From Ornithinimicrobium pratense (lineage in GTDB: Bacteria; Actinomycetota; Actinomycetes; Actinomycetales; Dermatophilaceae): a DNA stretch of 64,000 bases. Both the position numbers and the translations under genes were made by a program. The stretch spans positions 1,116,001 through 1,180,000 of the forward strand of contig NZ_CP044427.1 of the NCBI RefSeq assembly GCF_008843165.1, given 5' to 3'. Under the pieces are notes generated by a model. It saw nothing but the letters and a program-made list of their open reading frames with translations, had not been told where the DNA came from and ran no database searches. This document shows, in pieces, positions 44,521-52,827 of this stretch. The first letter of the stretch is position 1; each line of letters begins with the position of its first letter.

Positions 44521-44521
44521 C

Positions 44522-45499
44522 ATGAGCACCTCCACCGATGTGACGGCACGACCACAGCCGCCGTCGAGGCACGACACCGGTGATCCGGTGATCCGCGTGC
44601 AGCACCTGCGCAAGAGCTATGCCGGGACGCCGGCCGTGCGCGACGTGTCCTTCGAGGTACGCCGGGGAGAGATCTTCGGCATCCTCGGATCCAACGGCGC
44701 CGGGAAGACCACCACCGTCGAGATCGTGGCCAACCTGCGCCAGGCCGACGGCGGCGAGGTCGAGGTGCTCGGCGTCGACCCGAGCAGGCACCCTGCCTAC
44801 GTCAAGGAGCGCCTGGGCATCCAGCTCCAGGAGTCCACCCTGCAGGGCAAGATCACTCCGCGGGAAGCCCTGCGCCTGTATGCCGCGTTCTACCCGGACC
44901 CTGAGGACCCCGAGGTGCTGCTCCGGCTGCTGGGTCTGGAGAACAAGGCCGACACCCCCTTCGACAACCTCTCCGGCGGTCAGAAGCAACGCCTGTCCAT
45001 CGCGCTGGCGTTGGTCGGCCGCCCCGAGATCGCCATCCTGGACGAGCTCACCACCGGGCTCGACCCGCAGGCCCGCCGGGAGACCTGGGGCCTCATCGAG
45101 CGGGTGCGGGACTCCGGCGTCACCATCGTGCTGGTCACCCACTTCATGGACGAGGCCGAACGCCTCTGCGACCGGCTCATAGTGATCGCGGGTGGCGTCG
45201 TTGCTGCCCACGGCTCCCCGGCTGAGCTCACCGGCGCGACCGACGGCGGTCGGGCGTTCCGGATCGCCCTGCCGTACGGGCATACCCCGACCGCGCTGGG
45301 GCTGGAGGCCCTGGCCGAGGTCACGTCCATCACCCCGGCCGGCCGTGCCTGGATGATCACCGGCACCGACCGGGTACTACCCGCCGTCGTGCTCGCCCTC
45401 AGCGAGCAGGATGTCATCCCCGACGAGGTCCAGACCCAGGCGCGCTCCCTCGAGGACGTCTTCGTCGAGCTCGTCACCACCCCGCAGGAGTCCTCATGA
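44522..45499 (+). CDS. ABC exporter ATP-binding protein, DrrA-like
   Basis: 325 residues. Walker A GSNGAGKTTT, signature LSGGQKQRL, Walker B IAILDELTTGLD and the switch His in LVTHFMDEAERL, then a C-terminal DrrA-type domain. Long stretches match the ATPase at 23181-24116, so the two are paralogues. Here the exporter is under a GntR regulator and not a two-component system. It overlaps its permease gene by 4 bp. Confidence 0.94.
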   Translation: MSTSTDVTARPQPPSRHDTGDPVIRVQHLRKSYAGTPAVRDVSFEVRRGEIFGILGSNGAGKTTTVEIVANLRQADGGEVEVLGVDPSRHPAYVKERLGIQLQESTLQGKITPREALRLYAAFYPDPEDPEVLLRLLGLENKADTPFDNLSGGQKQRLSIALALVGRPEIAILDELTTGLDPQARRETWGLIERVRDSGVTIVLVTHFMDEAERLCDRLIVIAGGVVAAHGSPAELTGATDGGRAFRIALPYGHTPTALGLEALAEVTSITPAGRAWMITGTDRVLPAVVLALSEQDVIPDEVQTQARSLEDVFVELVTTPQESS

Positions 45500-46320
45500 G
45501 CACCACAACCTCGACACCACCCCGCAAGGCCGCGTCCAGCCACGCTCCCGCCCACCGCGGGGGTATGCCCGGACTGGGCCGCCTCATCAGCACCGAGTTC
45601 CGGGTCTTCAACCGGGACTACGGCAACCTCTTCTTCGTCGTCGCCTTCCCCACCGTGTTGCTGCTCGGCATGGGCCTGGCGATCCCGGGCATGGACCAGC
45701 GCCTTGAAGACGCCGGCCCGTGGACCGGCCTGCAGGTCATCGACCTGATGGTTCCGACAATGGTCTGCGTCGCGATAGCGACCGCCGGGCTGTCCTCGTT
45801 CCCGACCTACCTGGCAACCTACCGGGAGAAGGGAGTGCTACGCCGGCTCTCAACGACGCCGATGGCACCGCAGGGCATCCTGGTGGCGCTGGCCAGCGTC
45901 AACCTCTTCTGGCTGGCCATCGGCAGCGTCGCCGCGGTGGCGATCGCGGTGGTGTTCCTGGACGTGCCGCTGCCGGTCGATTGGGGACTGCTGCTGCTGA
46001 CGCTGCCGCTGGCGATCGGATCGGTCTTCGGGATCGGCCTGATCCTGGGCGGGGTGATGCGCAAGGCGGCCGCGGCCAGCGGCATCGGGATGCTCATCTA
46101 CTTCCCGTTGCTGTTCTTCGCCGGCCTGTGGACCCCCGGCCCGATCATGCCGGAGATGCTCCGCACGATCGCCACCTGGATGCCGCTGGGCGGCGCCAGC
46201 CAGGCGATGACCACCGCCTGGTTCGGCGTGGGCGACTTCCCGACCGAGCAGTTCATCTCGATGGCTCTGTGGACGGTGCTCACCTTCGCCGTGGCGGTCA
46301 AGGTCTTCCGTTGGAAGTGA
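45496..46320 (+). CDS. ABC-2 type exporter permease
   Basis: 274 residues with six helices and the motif [19 protein letters not shown]; it ends KVFRWK. It is the paralogue of the permease at 22417-23181 (which ends KSFRWE). Last gene of the five-gene GntR operon. Together with the preceding ATPase it forms an exporter for an unknown, probably membrane-active, compound. Confidence 0.92.
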   Translation: MSTTTSTPPRKAASSHAPAHRGGMPGLGRLISTEFRVFNRDYGNLFFVVAFPTVLLLGMGLAIPGMDQRLEDAGPWTGLQVIDLMVPTMVCVAIATAGLSSFPTYLATYREKGVLRRLSTTPMAPQGILVALASVNLFWLAIGSVAAVAIAVVFLDVPLPVDWGLLLLTLPLAIGSVFGIGLILGGVMRKAAAASGIGMLIYFPLLFFAGLWTPGPIMPEMLRTIATWMPLGGASQAMTTAWFGVGDFPTEQFISMALWTVLTFAVAVKVFRWK

Positions 46321-46486
46321 TCGCAACTGCCGCCGACTTGGCGGTGCGTCTGCCGCCGATGATGGTGGCCGAGGCGAACCCGGTCCAGTCGTCGTAGCCG
46401 AGCAGGTGCAGTCTCGGCTCGTCGACGGACCGGGTTCCCTAGGTCCGGGGGTCGGTCAGCCAGTCACTCGGCATCCGCTTCCGCTC

Positions 46487-46506
46487 TTGACAAACAAATT
46501 TGTCAA
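46487..46506 (+). promoter_or_regulatory. Palindromic operator of the ArsR-like gene
   Basis: TTGACAAACAAATTTGTCAA is an inverted repeat with 8-bp arms around CAAA. Its left arm contains a perfect -35 box (TTGACA). It lies 17 bp before the start of an ArsR-type regulator, so binding would block the promoter; autoregulation is inferred. Confidence 0.7.
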
Positions 46507-46523
46507 GGGGCAGGATGGGAGCC

Positions 46524-47147
46524 ATGCACGAGGTGAGCATGATCGCGGACCCGGCGGCCGCCGAAGCGTCGCTGGATCCTCTACGGCGCAAGATCCTGAC
46601 GGCTCTGATCGAGCCAGGGTCGGCGTCGACGATCGCCGTCCGGCTCGGAATTCCCCGCCAGAGGGTGAACTACCACTTGAAGGTCCTCGAACAGCACGGC
46701 TTGATCGAGCTGGTGGCAGAGCGGCACCGCGGGAACTTTATCGAGCGGGTGCTGCAGGCCACCTCCGCCTCGTACGTGATCTCACCCGGCACACTCGGCC
46801 CGATCCAGCCCGACCCGGGGCGAGCTCCGGACCGGCTCTCGGCTCGCTGGCTGCTGGCCCTCGCCTCCCGCCTGGTGCGCGACGTGGGCACGCTGCTCAG
46901 CGGAGCCCAGCAGGCCGGACGACCGGTGGCGACGTTCGCGATGGACGGTCACATCCGCTTCGCCTCTGCCGCGGACCGAGCCGCCTTCACCGGAGAGCTC
47001 TCGGCAGCCGTGACCGAGCTGGTGGCTAAGCACCACACCGCCCAGCAGTCGGGGACGGCCGGCACGGGCAAGCTCAATCGTCTGGTCATCGCCCTGCACC
47101 CCGCCGTCCCGGGCACCGTCGACGGCCCTCCTTCCCCGACCGACTGA
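46524..47147 (+). CDS. ArsR-like winged-helix transcriptional regulator
   Basis: 207 residues from ATG 46524, after a purine-rich GGATGGGAG. The DNA-binding part is LDPLRRKILTALIEPGSAST, GIPRQRVNYHLKVLEQHGLI; the C-terminal ~120 residues form a larger effector or dimer domain. It lacks the Cys pairs of metal sensors. An SRPBCC gene follows after 82 bp, a very common partner, and a palindromic operator lies directly upstream. Confidence 0.9.
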   Translation: MHEVSMIADPAAAEASLDPLRRKILTALIEPGSASTIAVRLGIPRQRVNYHLKVLEQHGLIELVAERHRGNFIERVLQATSASYVISPGTLGPIQPDPGRAPDRLSARWLLALASRLVRDVGTLLSGAQQAGRPVATFAMDGHIRFASAADRAAFTGELSAAVTELVAKHHTAQQSGTAGTGKLNRLVIALHPAVPGTVDGPPSPTD

Positions 47148-47229
47148 CCACCACTGAACCGTCGACCAAGAAGAGACGACGCCGAACGCCGTCCCCGCCC
47201 GTCCCGCACCACTCCTCAGGAGCACCGTC

Positions 47230-47946
47230 ATGTCGAAGAACTTCGAGATCCGCAAGACCGTCGTCCTGGAGGCCACGCCAGAACAGGTGTGGCGGGCGAT
47301 CGCCACCCCGGAGGGTCAGGCCGCTTGGTCCCCGGACCCCTACCAGCCGGGGGAGGGGATGGAGGTGTCGGCCACCGAGAACGAGCGCCTGGCCGTGCGC
47401 ACGCCGGAGGCCGAGAACGGCGCCTTCCACGCGTTCGAGTACCTCATCTCCGCTGACGACGGCAGCACCACCACCCTCACCTTCGTCCACAGTGGCTACC
47501 TCGGCGACGACTGGGAAGCGGAGTTCGACTTCGGTGAGATGACCGGTTACGGCTGGGACATGTATCTGCACACCTTGGCCCAGTACCTCACGCACTTCGC
47601 CAACCGGCCCGCTCACTTCGTTACCGCCCAGGGACCGGCGTCCTCGGGGACCCCGGAATCCTGGGCCACGCTCGAGAAGGCCCTGGGCGTGCAAGGGCCG
47701 TTCGAACAGGGCCGGCACCTGCGCCTGACTCCCCAGGGTCTGCCCGCGCTCGAGGGCGTGGTCGACTTCGCCTATCCCCCGTTCGTCAACTTCCTCGCGC
47801 TCCGCACGGCCGACGGTCTCTATCGCTTCCACGACAACTCGGCGATGGGCATGCCCCAGGCCGTTGGCCACTACATCTACGCGGACATCGATCGGGAGGC
47901 CACCGAGCAGGCCTGGGCTGACTGGCTGGCTCGGGTGTTCGCCTGA
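47230..47946 (+). CDS. SRPBCC (AHSA1-like) domain protein
   Basis: 238 residues. The START-like fold opens IRKTVVLEATPEQVWRAIATP and continues FEYLISADDGSTTTLTFVHSG to WDMYLHTLAQYLTHF, the helix that closes the hydrophobic pocket. A C-terminal extension of about 90 residues is unlike single-domain members. Partners of ArsR regulators of this kind are thought to bind a hydrophobic ligand; the ligand is unknown here. ATG 47230 follows TCAGGAGCACCGTC. Confidence 0.9.
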   Translation: MSKNFEIRKTVVLEATPEQVWRAIATPEGQAAWSPDPYQPGEGMEVSATENERLAVRTPEAENGAFHAFEYLISADDGSTTTLTFVHSGYLGDDWEAEFDFGEMTGYGWDMYLHTLAQYLTHFANRPAHFVTAQGPASSGTPESWATLEKALGVQGPFEQGRHLRLTPQGLPALEGVVDFAYPPFVNFLALRTADGLYRFHDNSAMGMPQAVGHYIYADIDREATEQAWADWLARVFA

Positions 47947-48320
47947 GGCCGACGGGCCTCGCGCGCGTGCTCCGGTACCCGGACGCGACTTCCTGGTTCA
48001 AGGACAACCCCCTACCGATTCCCTGAGCGCTGGCCATTCACCTCGGCCGCCCCGGGAGGCTGACAATCGGTCGCCAGCCCCGCTTAACCCGGTCCCGTTG
48101 CGGGATGAGCAGCGCCTCCCGCCGGTCACGGCGACAGGAGGCGCGAGGGCAACACCGCCACGGGGGCGGGCCAACCAGTGAGTAACCCTACTTGATCCTT
48201 CATCTACACGCACCTGCGGGGGAGGGGGCGCCGGCAGGTGCGCGAGCATCGAACACAAGAACGGACCCCGCCCCACGTGGGCCCACTGTCTTTTGGTTCC
48301 CTTTACCCAACCTTTGCCGT
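47947..48320. other. 374-bp gap with two hairpins, no gene
   Basis: No gene is supported. Besides the hairpin at 48112-48144 there is an 8-bp perfect inverted repeat GCACCTGC / GCAGGTGC (48210-48217 and 48234-48241) around a G-rich loop. Both could end transcripts of the SRPBCC gene or be parts of the RNA region that follows. Confidence 0.5.
48112..48144 (+). terminator. Nested hairpin after the SRPBCC gene
   Basis: GCGCCTCC (48112-48119) pairs with GGAGGCGC (48137-48144); inside, GCCG pairs with CGGC around a GTCA loop. No T run follows, which is usual for actinobacterial terminators. It lies 165 bp past the SRPBCC stop. Confidence 0.5.
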
Positions 48321-48324
48321 ATGC

Positions 48325-48444
48325 TGTGACAGGAAACGGTCGGCGCCGTGCAAGGCGACGGGCCGTCCCTGTAGGCGAGGTAAGGGACTACTGGCGCCAC
48401 AGGAGCTTGCCGCACCCCCGCTCACCGAGACCGAGCGGGGGTGC
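48325..48444 (+). ncRNA. Candidate structured RNA ending in a terminator-like hairpin
   Basis: No protein is encoded here, yet the sequence folds well on paper. GGCGCC (48342-48347) pairs with GGCGCC (48393-48398) and encloses a stem GTCCCT / AGGGAC (48365-48370, 48383-48388). After a short linker a 12-bp perfect stem GCACCCCCGCTC / GAGCGGGGGTGC (48412-48423, 48433-48444) ends the unit. An AT-richer TATGCT just upstream (48320-48325) could be a -10 box. It may be a small RNA or a riboswitch-like leader whose gene is lost: only a decayed fragment on the other strand follows. No Rfam family is recognised. Confidence 0.35.
48412..48444 (+). terminator. 12-bp GC-rich hairpin
   Basis: Perfect 12-bp stem with a 9-nt loop (48424-48432). 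It could terminate the RNA candidate on the plus strand or transcripts arriving from the right, since the stem is symmetrical. Confidence 0.6.
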
Positions 48445-48464
48445 TGCTCCGTTCAGGGGCTCGG

Positions 48465-48650
48465 CTACGGCTGGGCGTTGACCTCTGCCAGCCACCAGCG
48501 GACGGCCTCGTCATACTCGCGAGCACGATGCGATCTGACGCACCCCACAGATACCTCTCCGGCAGGCTCTCCGGCAGGTCGACGGCGCGCCCGAGCTGAG
48601 TGGCCAGACTGAGCCGGGGGGAAGTGAAACCGTCCCTCAGGTATGGAATC
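48465..48650 (-). pseudogene. Decayed C-terminal gene fragment
   Basis: On the minus strand GFTSPRLSLATQLGRAVDL and LPERYLWGASDRIVLA run in one frame, then YDEAVRWWLAEVNAQP in another before a TAG at 48465. The pieces join with a small indel near 48513. No start is present. It is the end of a lost gene of unknown family. Confidence 0.5.
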
Positions 48651-48686
48651 AGCGAGGCATCGATCGGCTAGAACCCCTTAGAGTCG

Positions 48687-48712
48687 AGCGTTCCAACCCA
48701 CGCTGGAACGCT
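48687..48712. repeat. Inverted repeat AGCGTTCCA / TGGAACGCT
   Basis: Perfect 9-bp arms (48687-48695 and 48704-48712) around 8 bp, located between two gene remnants. It could be a terminator stem, an operator, or the scar of a rearrangement. Confidence 0.45.
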
Positions 48713-48720
48713 TGCGCGGG

Positions 48721-48834
48721 GTGGCTGGCCTCAAGGCGACCAAGACCGGCATCACCTTCTCGCCACGCAAACCCATCGCGGACGACCTCGTCGAACGCCT
48801 GGCACGGGCGTCGCAAAAGGACATCGGGGCCTGA
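48721..48834 (+). pseudogene. DUF1801-like C-terminal remnant
   Basis: A 37-codon frame reads GLKATKTGITFSPRKPIADD and then LVERLARASQKDIGA before TGA. This is the C-terminal end of DUF1801 (YdhG-like) proteins, where GF-ATKG precedes F-P-PLP-DLV. The N-terminal two thirds are absent, so it is a deletion scar. A GTG at 48721 opens the frame by chance. Confidence 0.55.
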
Positions 48835-49072
48835 GGGCTCGCCCGTCTGATCCGACGACCCGCTCATTCGTGCGAGCGACCCGCGGCACGAGAGTGAGGT
48901 CGGGGTCTCGACGTCGGCAAGGACGGCTGCCAGGTCGCGAGGCGGCCGGCGAGGGCGAAACGCACCACGGCATACCTGCTTCGACCCCCGGGGGCGGGGC
49001 GACGTAGACCCGTCAGTCGTCACGGTGCGTCGAAGGTCTGCACGACCCCATCTGACAGGGGAGGATAGGCCC
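48835..49072. other. 238-bp leader of the lactate dehydrogenase gene
   Basis: No gene. The right end carries GGGGAGGATAGG, the ribosome-binding region for the ATG at 49073. Confidence 0.4.
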
Positions 49073-50035
49073 ATGAGCGCACGCACCCAAAGGCAGCCGC
49101 CCACTGTCGCCGTCATCGGCGCGGGTTCCGTCGGGGCCACGATCGCCTACACCGCCCTCGTCCGCGGCACCGCCCGTCGCGTAGTGCTGCACGATATCAA
49201 CGCCGCCAAGCTCAAGGCGGAAGTGCTCGACATCAGCCACGGGTTGTCGTTCACGCCGATGGGGTCGATCGACGGCAGCGACGACGTGGAGATCTGCCGC
49301 GACGCGCGGGTGGTGGTCGTCACCGCGGGCGCCAAGCAGCAGCCGGGCCAGAGCCGGATGGAGCTGGCCGAGAGCACGGTATTGCTGACGAAGAAGCTCA
49401 TGCCGCGCCTGCTCGAGGTAGCGCCCGACGCAACCTACATCATGGTCACCAACCCAGTGGACGTGGTGACGACCGCGGCGCTGCGGATGACGGGGATGCC
49501 GCCGGAGCAGCTCTTCGGGTCAGGCACCGTCCTCGATTCCTCGCGCCTGCGGTACGGCATCGCGGACACGATCGGCGTCGCGGTCCAGAACGTCCACGCC
49601 TACGTCGTCGGTGAGCACGGCGACACCGAGTTCCCGCTCTGGAGCTCGGCCAGCGTCGGCGGTGTGCCCCTGGTCGACTGGTCGCGACGCCACGGAGGGG
49701 TGCTCGACGAGGACGCGCGGGATGCGATCGCCCACGACGTGGTGCACGCGGCCTACCAGATCATCGAGGGCAAGGGGGCGACCAACTACGCCGTCGCACT
49801 TGCCTGTTGCCAGATCGTTGAGTCGGTGCTGCGCGACGAGCGGCGCGTGCTGCCGGTGTCCACCATGCTTACCGGCGACTACGGCATCGACGGCGTATGC
49901 CTGTCCATCCCGACCGTGGTGGGCTCTGGCGGCGCGATGGAGCGGCTGCAGGTCCCGATGTCCGACGCCGAGCGCCGGCTGCTGCGGCAGAGCGCCGACT
50001 CCATCCGTCGCACGGCCGAGCGGGTCGACGCCTGA
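49073..50035 (+). CDS. ldh: L-lactate dehydrogenase
   Basis: 320 residues from ATG 49073. The NAD fold opens VAVIGAGSVGATIAYTAL, the substrate-loop residues are QPGQSRMELAES (Gln at position 102-type site marks lactate over malate), the catalytic Asp/Arg pair follows in SSRLRYGIAD, and the active-site His lies in VVGEHGDTEFPLWS. It interconverts pyruvate and L-lactate with NADH in the cytoplasm. No allosteric partner gene is adjacent; a DUF2382 gene follows after 163 bp. Confidence 0.95.
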   Translation: MSARTQRQPPTVAVIGAGSVGATIAYTALVRGTARRVVLHDINAAKLKAEVLDISHGLSFTPMGSIDGSDDVEICRDARVVVVTAGAKQQPGQSRMELAESTVLLTKKLMPRLLEVAPDATYIMVTNPVDVVTTAALRMTGMPPEQLFGSGTVLDSSRLRYGIADTIGVAVQNVHAYVVGEHGDTEFPLWSSASVGGVPLVDWSRRHGGVLDEDARDAIAHDVVHAAYQIIEGKGATNYAVALACCQIVESVLRDERRVLPVSTMLTGDYGIDGVCLSIPTVVGSGGAMERLQVPMSDAERRLLRQSADSIRRTAERVDA

Positions 50036-50198
50036 GGAACCGGCCTCGTCACCGGCTCGGGCAGGCAGGCGCGGCGCCACAGGCTTCCCCGGTCGCCACG
50101 GGCGACAGGTCGTGCGAGCCTGGACGGCAACGGGGCACCGCCCTCCCTGGCATCGGTGGTGGCATCGGTGCCAACCCTCGACAACCCGGGAGCACGCC

Positions 50199-50732
50199 AT
50201 GACCGACCGTCCCACGGACACCCACCTTCGCGATGACGACCAGCACGACGCAGACCTGCGGAACGACAGTGACGCCAGCCTTGTCACCCGACGTGAGGAG
50301 CTGCGGGTCCGCACCGAGCAGGTCGCCCGCGGCCGCGTCGTCCTGCGCAAGCGGGTCGTCGAGGAGGAGCAGACGATCACTGTCACCGTGCGCCGTGAGG
50401 AGCTCGAGGTCGTGGAGGAGGACGCCGCCGACGTGAGCGCTGCCCCGCTCCACGATCGCGGCAGCGACGCCGAGACCCTCGGTTCCGACCGCGCCCAGGA
50501 CGAGGCGCGCCGCCCCGAGGCACGTCTCAGTGAGGCGCGCGCCGACGACGACGTGGAGATGGTCCTCTACGCCGAGCGCCCCGTGGTCACGATGGAGGTC
50601 GTCCCCGTCGAGCGGGTGATGCTGCGCCGCAGCGTGACTACCGAGGAGCGCACCATCAGCAGCGACGTCTCCCACGAGGAGATCGTGGTCGAGGGTGACG
50701 GTCTCGACCACGCCGACCGCCTCGACACCTGA
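50199..50732 (+). CDS. DUF2382 (YsnF/AvaK) domain stress protein
   Basis: 177 residues, strongly acidic, from ATG 50199. Two DUF2382-like units are visible: LVTRREELRVRTEQVARGRV with LRKRVVEEEQTITVTVRREE, and YAERPVVTMEVVPVERVMLR with TTEERTISSDVSHEEI. The domain is found in stress-induced proteins of many soil and desiccation-tolerant bacteria; a biochemical role is not established. A N-terminal PRC-barrel, common in longer relatives, is absent. Confidence 0.9.
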   Translation: MTDRPTDTHLRDDDQHDADLRNDSDASLVTRREELRVRTEQVARGRVVLRKRVVEEEQTITVTVRREELEVVEEDAADVSAAPLHDRGSDAETLGSDRAQDEARRPEARLSEARADDDVEMVLYAERPVVTMEVVPVERVMLRRSVTTEERTISSDVSHEEIVVEGDGLDHADRLDT

Positions 50733-50857
50733 GCAGGTCTCCCACCCACAAGACATCGCTACCCCCAGTCGGATCAGCCGCGACTAGCACTGCGACGCAA
50801 CCCGGGGCGGCTCATAGGTTCCCTTGCCGGGAAGCCAGCGATCGAGGTGTTCATTCT

Positions 50858-51418
50858 TCAGGGGTTCGTGCGATCCGTTGTTCTGGGTCGGTGGGCCGAT
50901 GCTGCCTTCTTGCCCGGACCTCGGACGAATCCGGATGTCTCACCGCGGCGCTGTGAGCGGTGATCCATGGCCTTGAGGTAACGGCGGGTCATCACGAGCT
51001 GTGCAGTTCGGCTGAGCGGTCCAGCCACTCTGGCCAGCGTTGTCGCCGGCCTCGAGTAGGCGGTAATCGTGAAGGACAGGCGACCATCGGGGTGCTGCTC
51101 AAGGAGGAAACGTTCCTCGCCGGCCTCCGGGTGCCCAGGCAAGGTGCCGTACGTGAATCCTCGGCGGTGCGGCTCGTGGACGACGTCGACTACTCGGCAC
51201 GGAATCCGTAAAGAGAACCGCCCCAGTCCTAGCCTGAGCACAACCACGGAGCCGGCTTCCAGTGGATCGTTCGAGATGTGCATCTCCAGGCCGGCGCGGT
51301 CGTGCATCTGGCCGCCGAGCAGTTCGCGCGCCGCGGCGTCGAAGTCTCGGCGTCGTAGCAGGACCGACCGGTGAATCGCATGAAAGTCGCGCGGTGCCGG
51401 TCCGTCGATAACCCCCAC
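50858..51418 (-). CDS. DUF1990 family protein
   Basis: 186 residues. Family features include LLGGQMHDRAGLEMHIS near residue 35, GFTYGTLPGHPEAGEERFLL in the middle and FTITAYSRPATTLARVAGPL near the end. The C-terminal ~35 residues are a basic tail (RRGETSGFVRGPGKKAAS). The function of DUF1990 is unknown; it is widespread in actinobacteria. It is convergent with the DUF2382 gene. Confidence 0.87.
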   Translation of the reverse strand: MGVIDGPAPRDFHAIHRSVLLRRRDFDAAARELLGGQMHDRAGLEMHISNDPLEAGSVVVLRLGLGRFSLRIPCRVVDVVHEPHRRGFTYGTLPGHPEAGEERFLLEQHPDGRLSFTITAYSRPATTLARVAGPLSRTAQLVMTRRYLKAMDHRSQRRGETSGFVRGPGKKAASAHRPRTTDRTNP

Positions 51419-51551
51419 AGGGGCGTATGAGAACGGCTATGCCCGCAGGGCAACGGACTGAGATTCACCCAGACGATGGACCGGCATAGCGACATCATGC
51501 CCGCTTCAGCGACTGTCATGCCCGTGGCATGGTCGCTCCGCGCGACAGCGG

Positions 51552-51655
51552 CAGGTTCCGGATGTTCCGCATAATCCGTTGCTCAGTCTGGGTCGCTACG
51601 TCAGGCTCGGGCGACGACCTCCAGCGACCTGGGGGACGCCAATACCGCCAGTCGC
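51552..51655. repeat. Diverged ~100-bp repeat, copy B
   Basis: Matches 36462-36560 with a few small gaps, from GGTTCCGGATGTTCCGCATA through GACGCCAATACCGCCAGTCG. Its minus-strand reading also ends in a 17-residue tail, RLAVLASPRSLEVVARA, before a TGA. It directly abuts the 3' end of the WYL regulator gene. Confidence 0.6.
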
Positions 51656-51677
51656 TCGTCCCCTTATGCGGGCGCGG

Positions 51678-52733
51678 CTACCGTGCTGAGCGGGGCGAGG
51701 TGGTCGCCGCCGCCGCGGTGAACCGGTGGGCCAGCGTGCGGAAGGCATCGGCGAGGGCGGGCGGGCCGACAACGAGGATATCGGCGTCGTACCGGGCGAT
51801 CGCGGCGGCCAGGCCGATCCAGGACCAGGCGCCCAGGGTGAGCCGGCAGCGTTCGGGCCCAAGATCCTCGACGATGCCGTCGTAGGCGTACGGCGTCACC
51901 TGAGAGGTAGGTAGGGCGAGCTCGACGGTGCCTGTACAGGGCCAGGCGTCCGAGCCGTCGGTGGAGCCCTTGAACAGGCCGTTGACGAAGGTGGCGAGCT
52001 CACCACCGGGCACGTCGCGGGGTGCGAAGCGGGGTCCGGTCGGGAGGCGGGGTGTGATGCGGTCGGCGCGGTAGGTGCGCCAGTCGCCGCGGTCCAGGTC
52101 CCAGGCGAGGAGGTACCAGCGGCCGTTGCGAGTGATCAGATGGTGCGGCTCGACGCGGCGGGGGGGAGGAGGGATCCGGTTCGGGGTGATGACCGGTGTC
52201 GGCCCCGCCGCAACTGGTGCCCCGGCAGCTGCCTCGTCCTTCCGGTAGTCGAAGCGCAGGACCTCGTGGGCGCGGACCGCTGAGCTGAGTGCCGCCAGGA
52301 CCGAAGGCGTGACCTCGGGAGCGCGGTGTGAGGCGACAGGGGTGAACTGGACAGAGTCGACGCGGTGCCGGAGTCGGGCGGGCATCACCTGACGCACCGT
52401 GGTCAGGGCCCGGGAGGCGGCTTCACCGAGGCCGGCGCCACCCGTGGCGGCGAGCTGCAGGCCCACAGCCATCGCGACCGCCTGCTCGTCGTCGAACAGG
52501 AGTGGCGGGAGCTGGGAGCCGGCCTCCAGGCGGTAACCCCCGTCGGGCCCTTTGAACGCCTGCACGGGGTAGCCGAGCTGGCGGAGCCGGTCGATGTCCC
52601 TGCGCACCGTGCGGGGCGTGACCTCCAGCCGGTCGGCCAGGGTGGCGCCTGGCCAGTCCCTGCGGGCCTGCAGCAAGGACAACAGCGTGAGTAGCCGGGT
52701 CGACGTACGGTTCCTCTCGGTCATGCTCCTCAT
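51678..52733 (-). CDS. YafY-family regulator (HTH + WYL)
   Basis: 351 residues from ATG 52733 or 52724. The N-terminal HTH_11 is STRLLTLLSLLQARRDWPGA and TLADRLEVTPRTVRRDIDRL; the WYL region appears as RVEPHHLITRNGRWYLLAWD with a WCX domain at the C-terminus. Such regulators sense small ligands. It is transcribed away from a VOC gene across 94 bp, an arrangement seen very often, so it probably controls that gene and itself. Confidence 0.93.
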   Translation of the reverse strand: MRSMTERNRTSTRLLTLLSLLQARRDWPGATLADRLEVTPRTVRRDIDRLRQLGYPVQAFKGPDGGYRLEAGSQLPPLLFDDEQAVAMAVGLQLAATGGAGLGEAASRALTTVRQVMPARLRHRVDSVQFTPVASHRAPEVTPSVLAALSSAVRAHEVLRFDYRKDEAAAGAPVAAGPTPVITPNRIPPPPRRVEPHHLITRNGRWYLLAWDLDRGDWRTYRADRITPRLPTGPRFAPRDVPGGELATFVNGLFKGSTDGSDAWPCTGTVELALPTSQVTPYAYDGIVEDLGPERCRLTLGAWSWIGLAAAIARYDADILVVGPPALADAFRTLAHRFTAAAATTSPRSAR

Positions 52734-52827
52734 GATGCTCCAGAACAGGACCCAACCTGTCCTCTTCCCGGGAGAGAGTCATCCCATCGCCACCGACGGG
52801 GTGGCGTCAGCAGAGAAGGAGCCCGAG

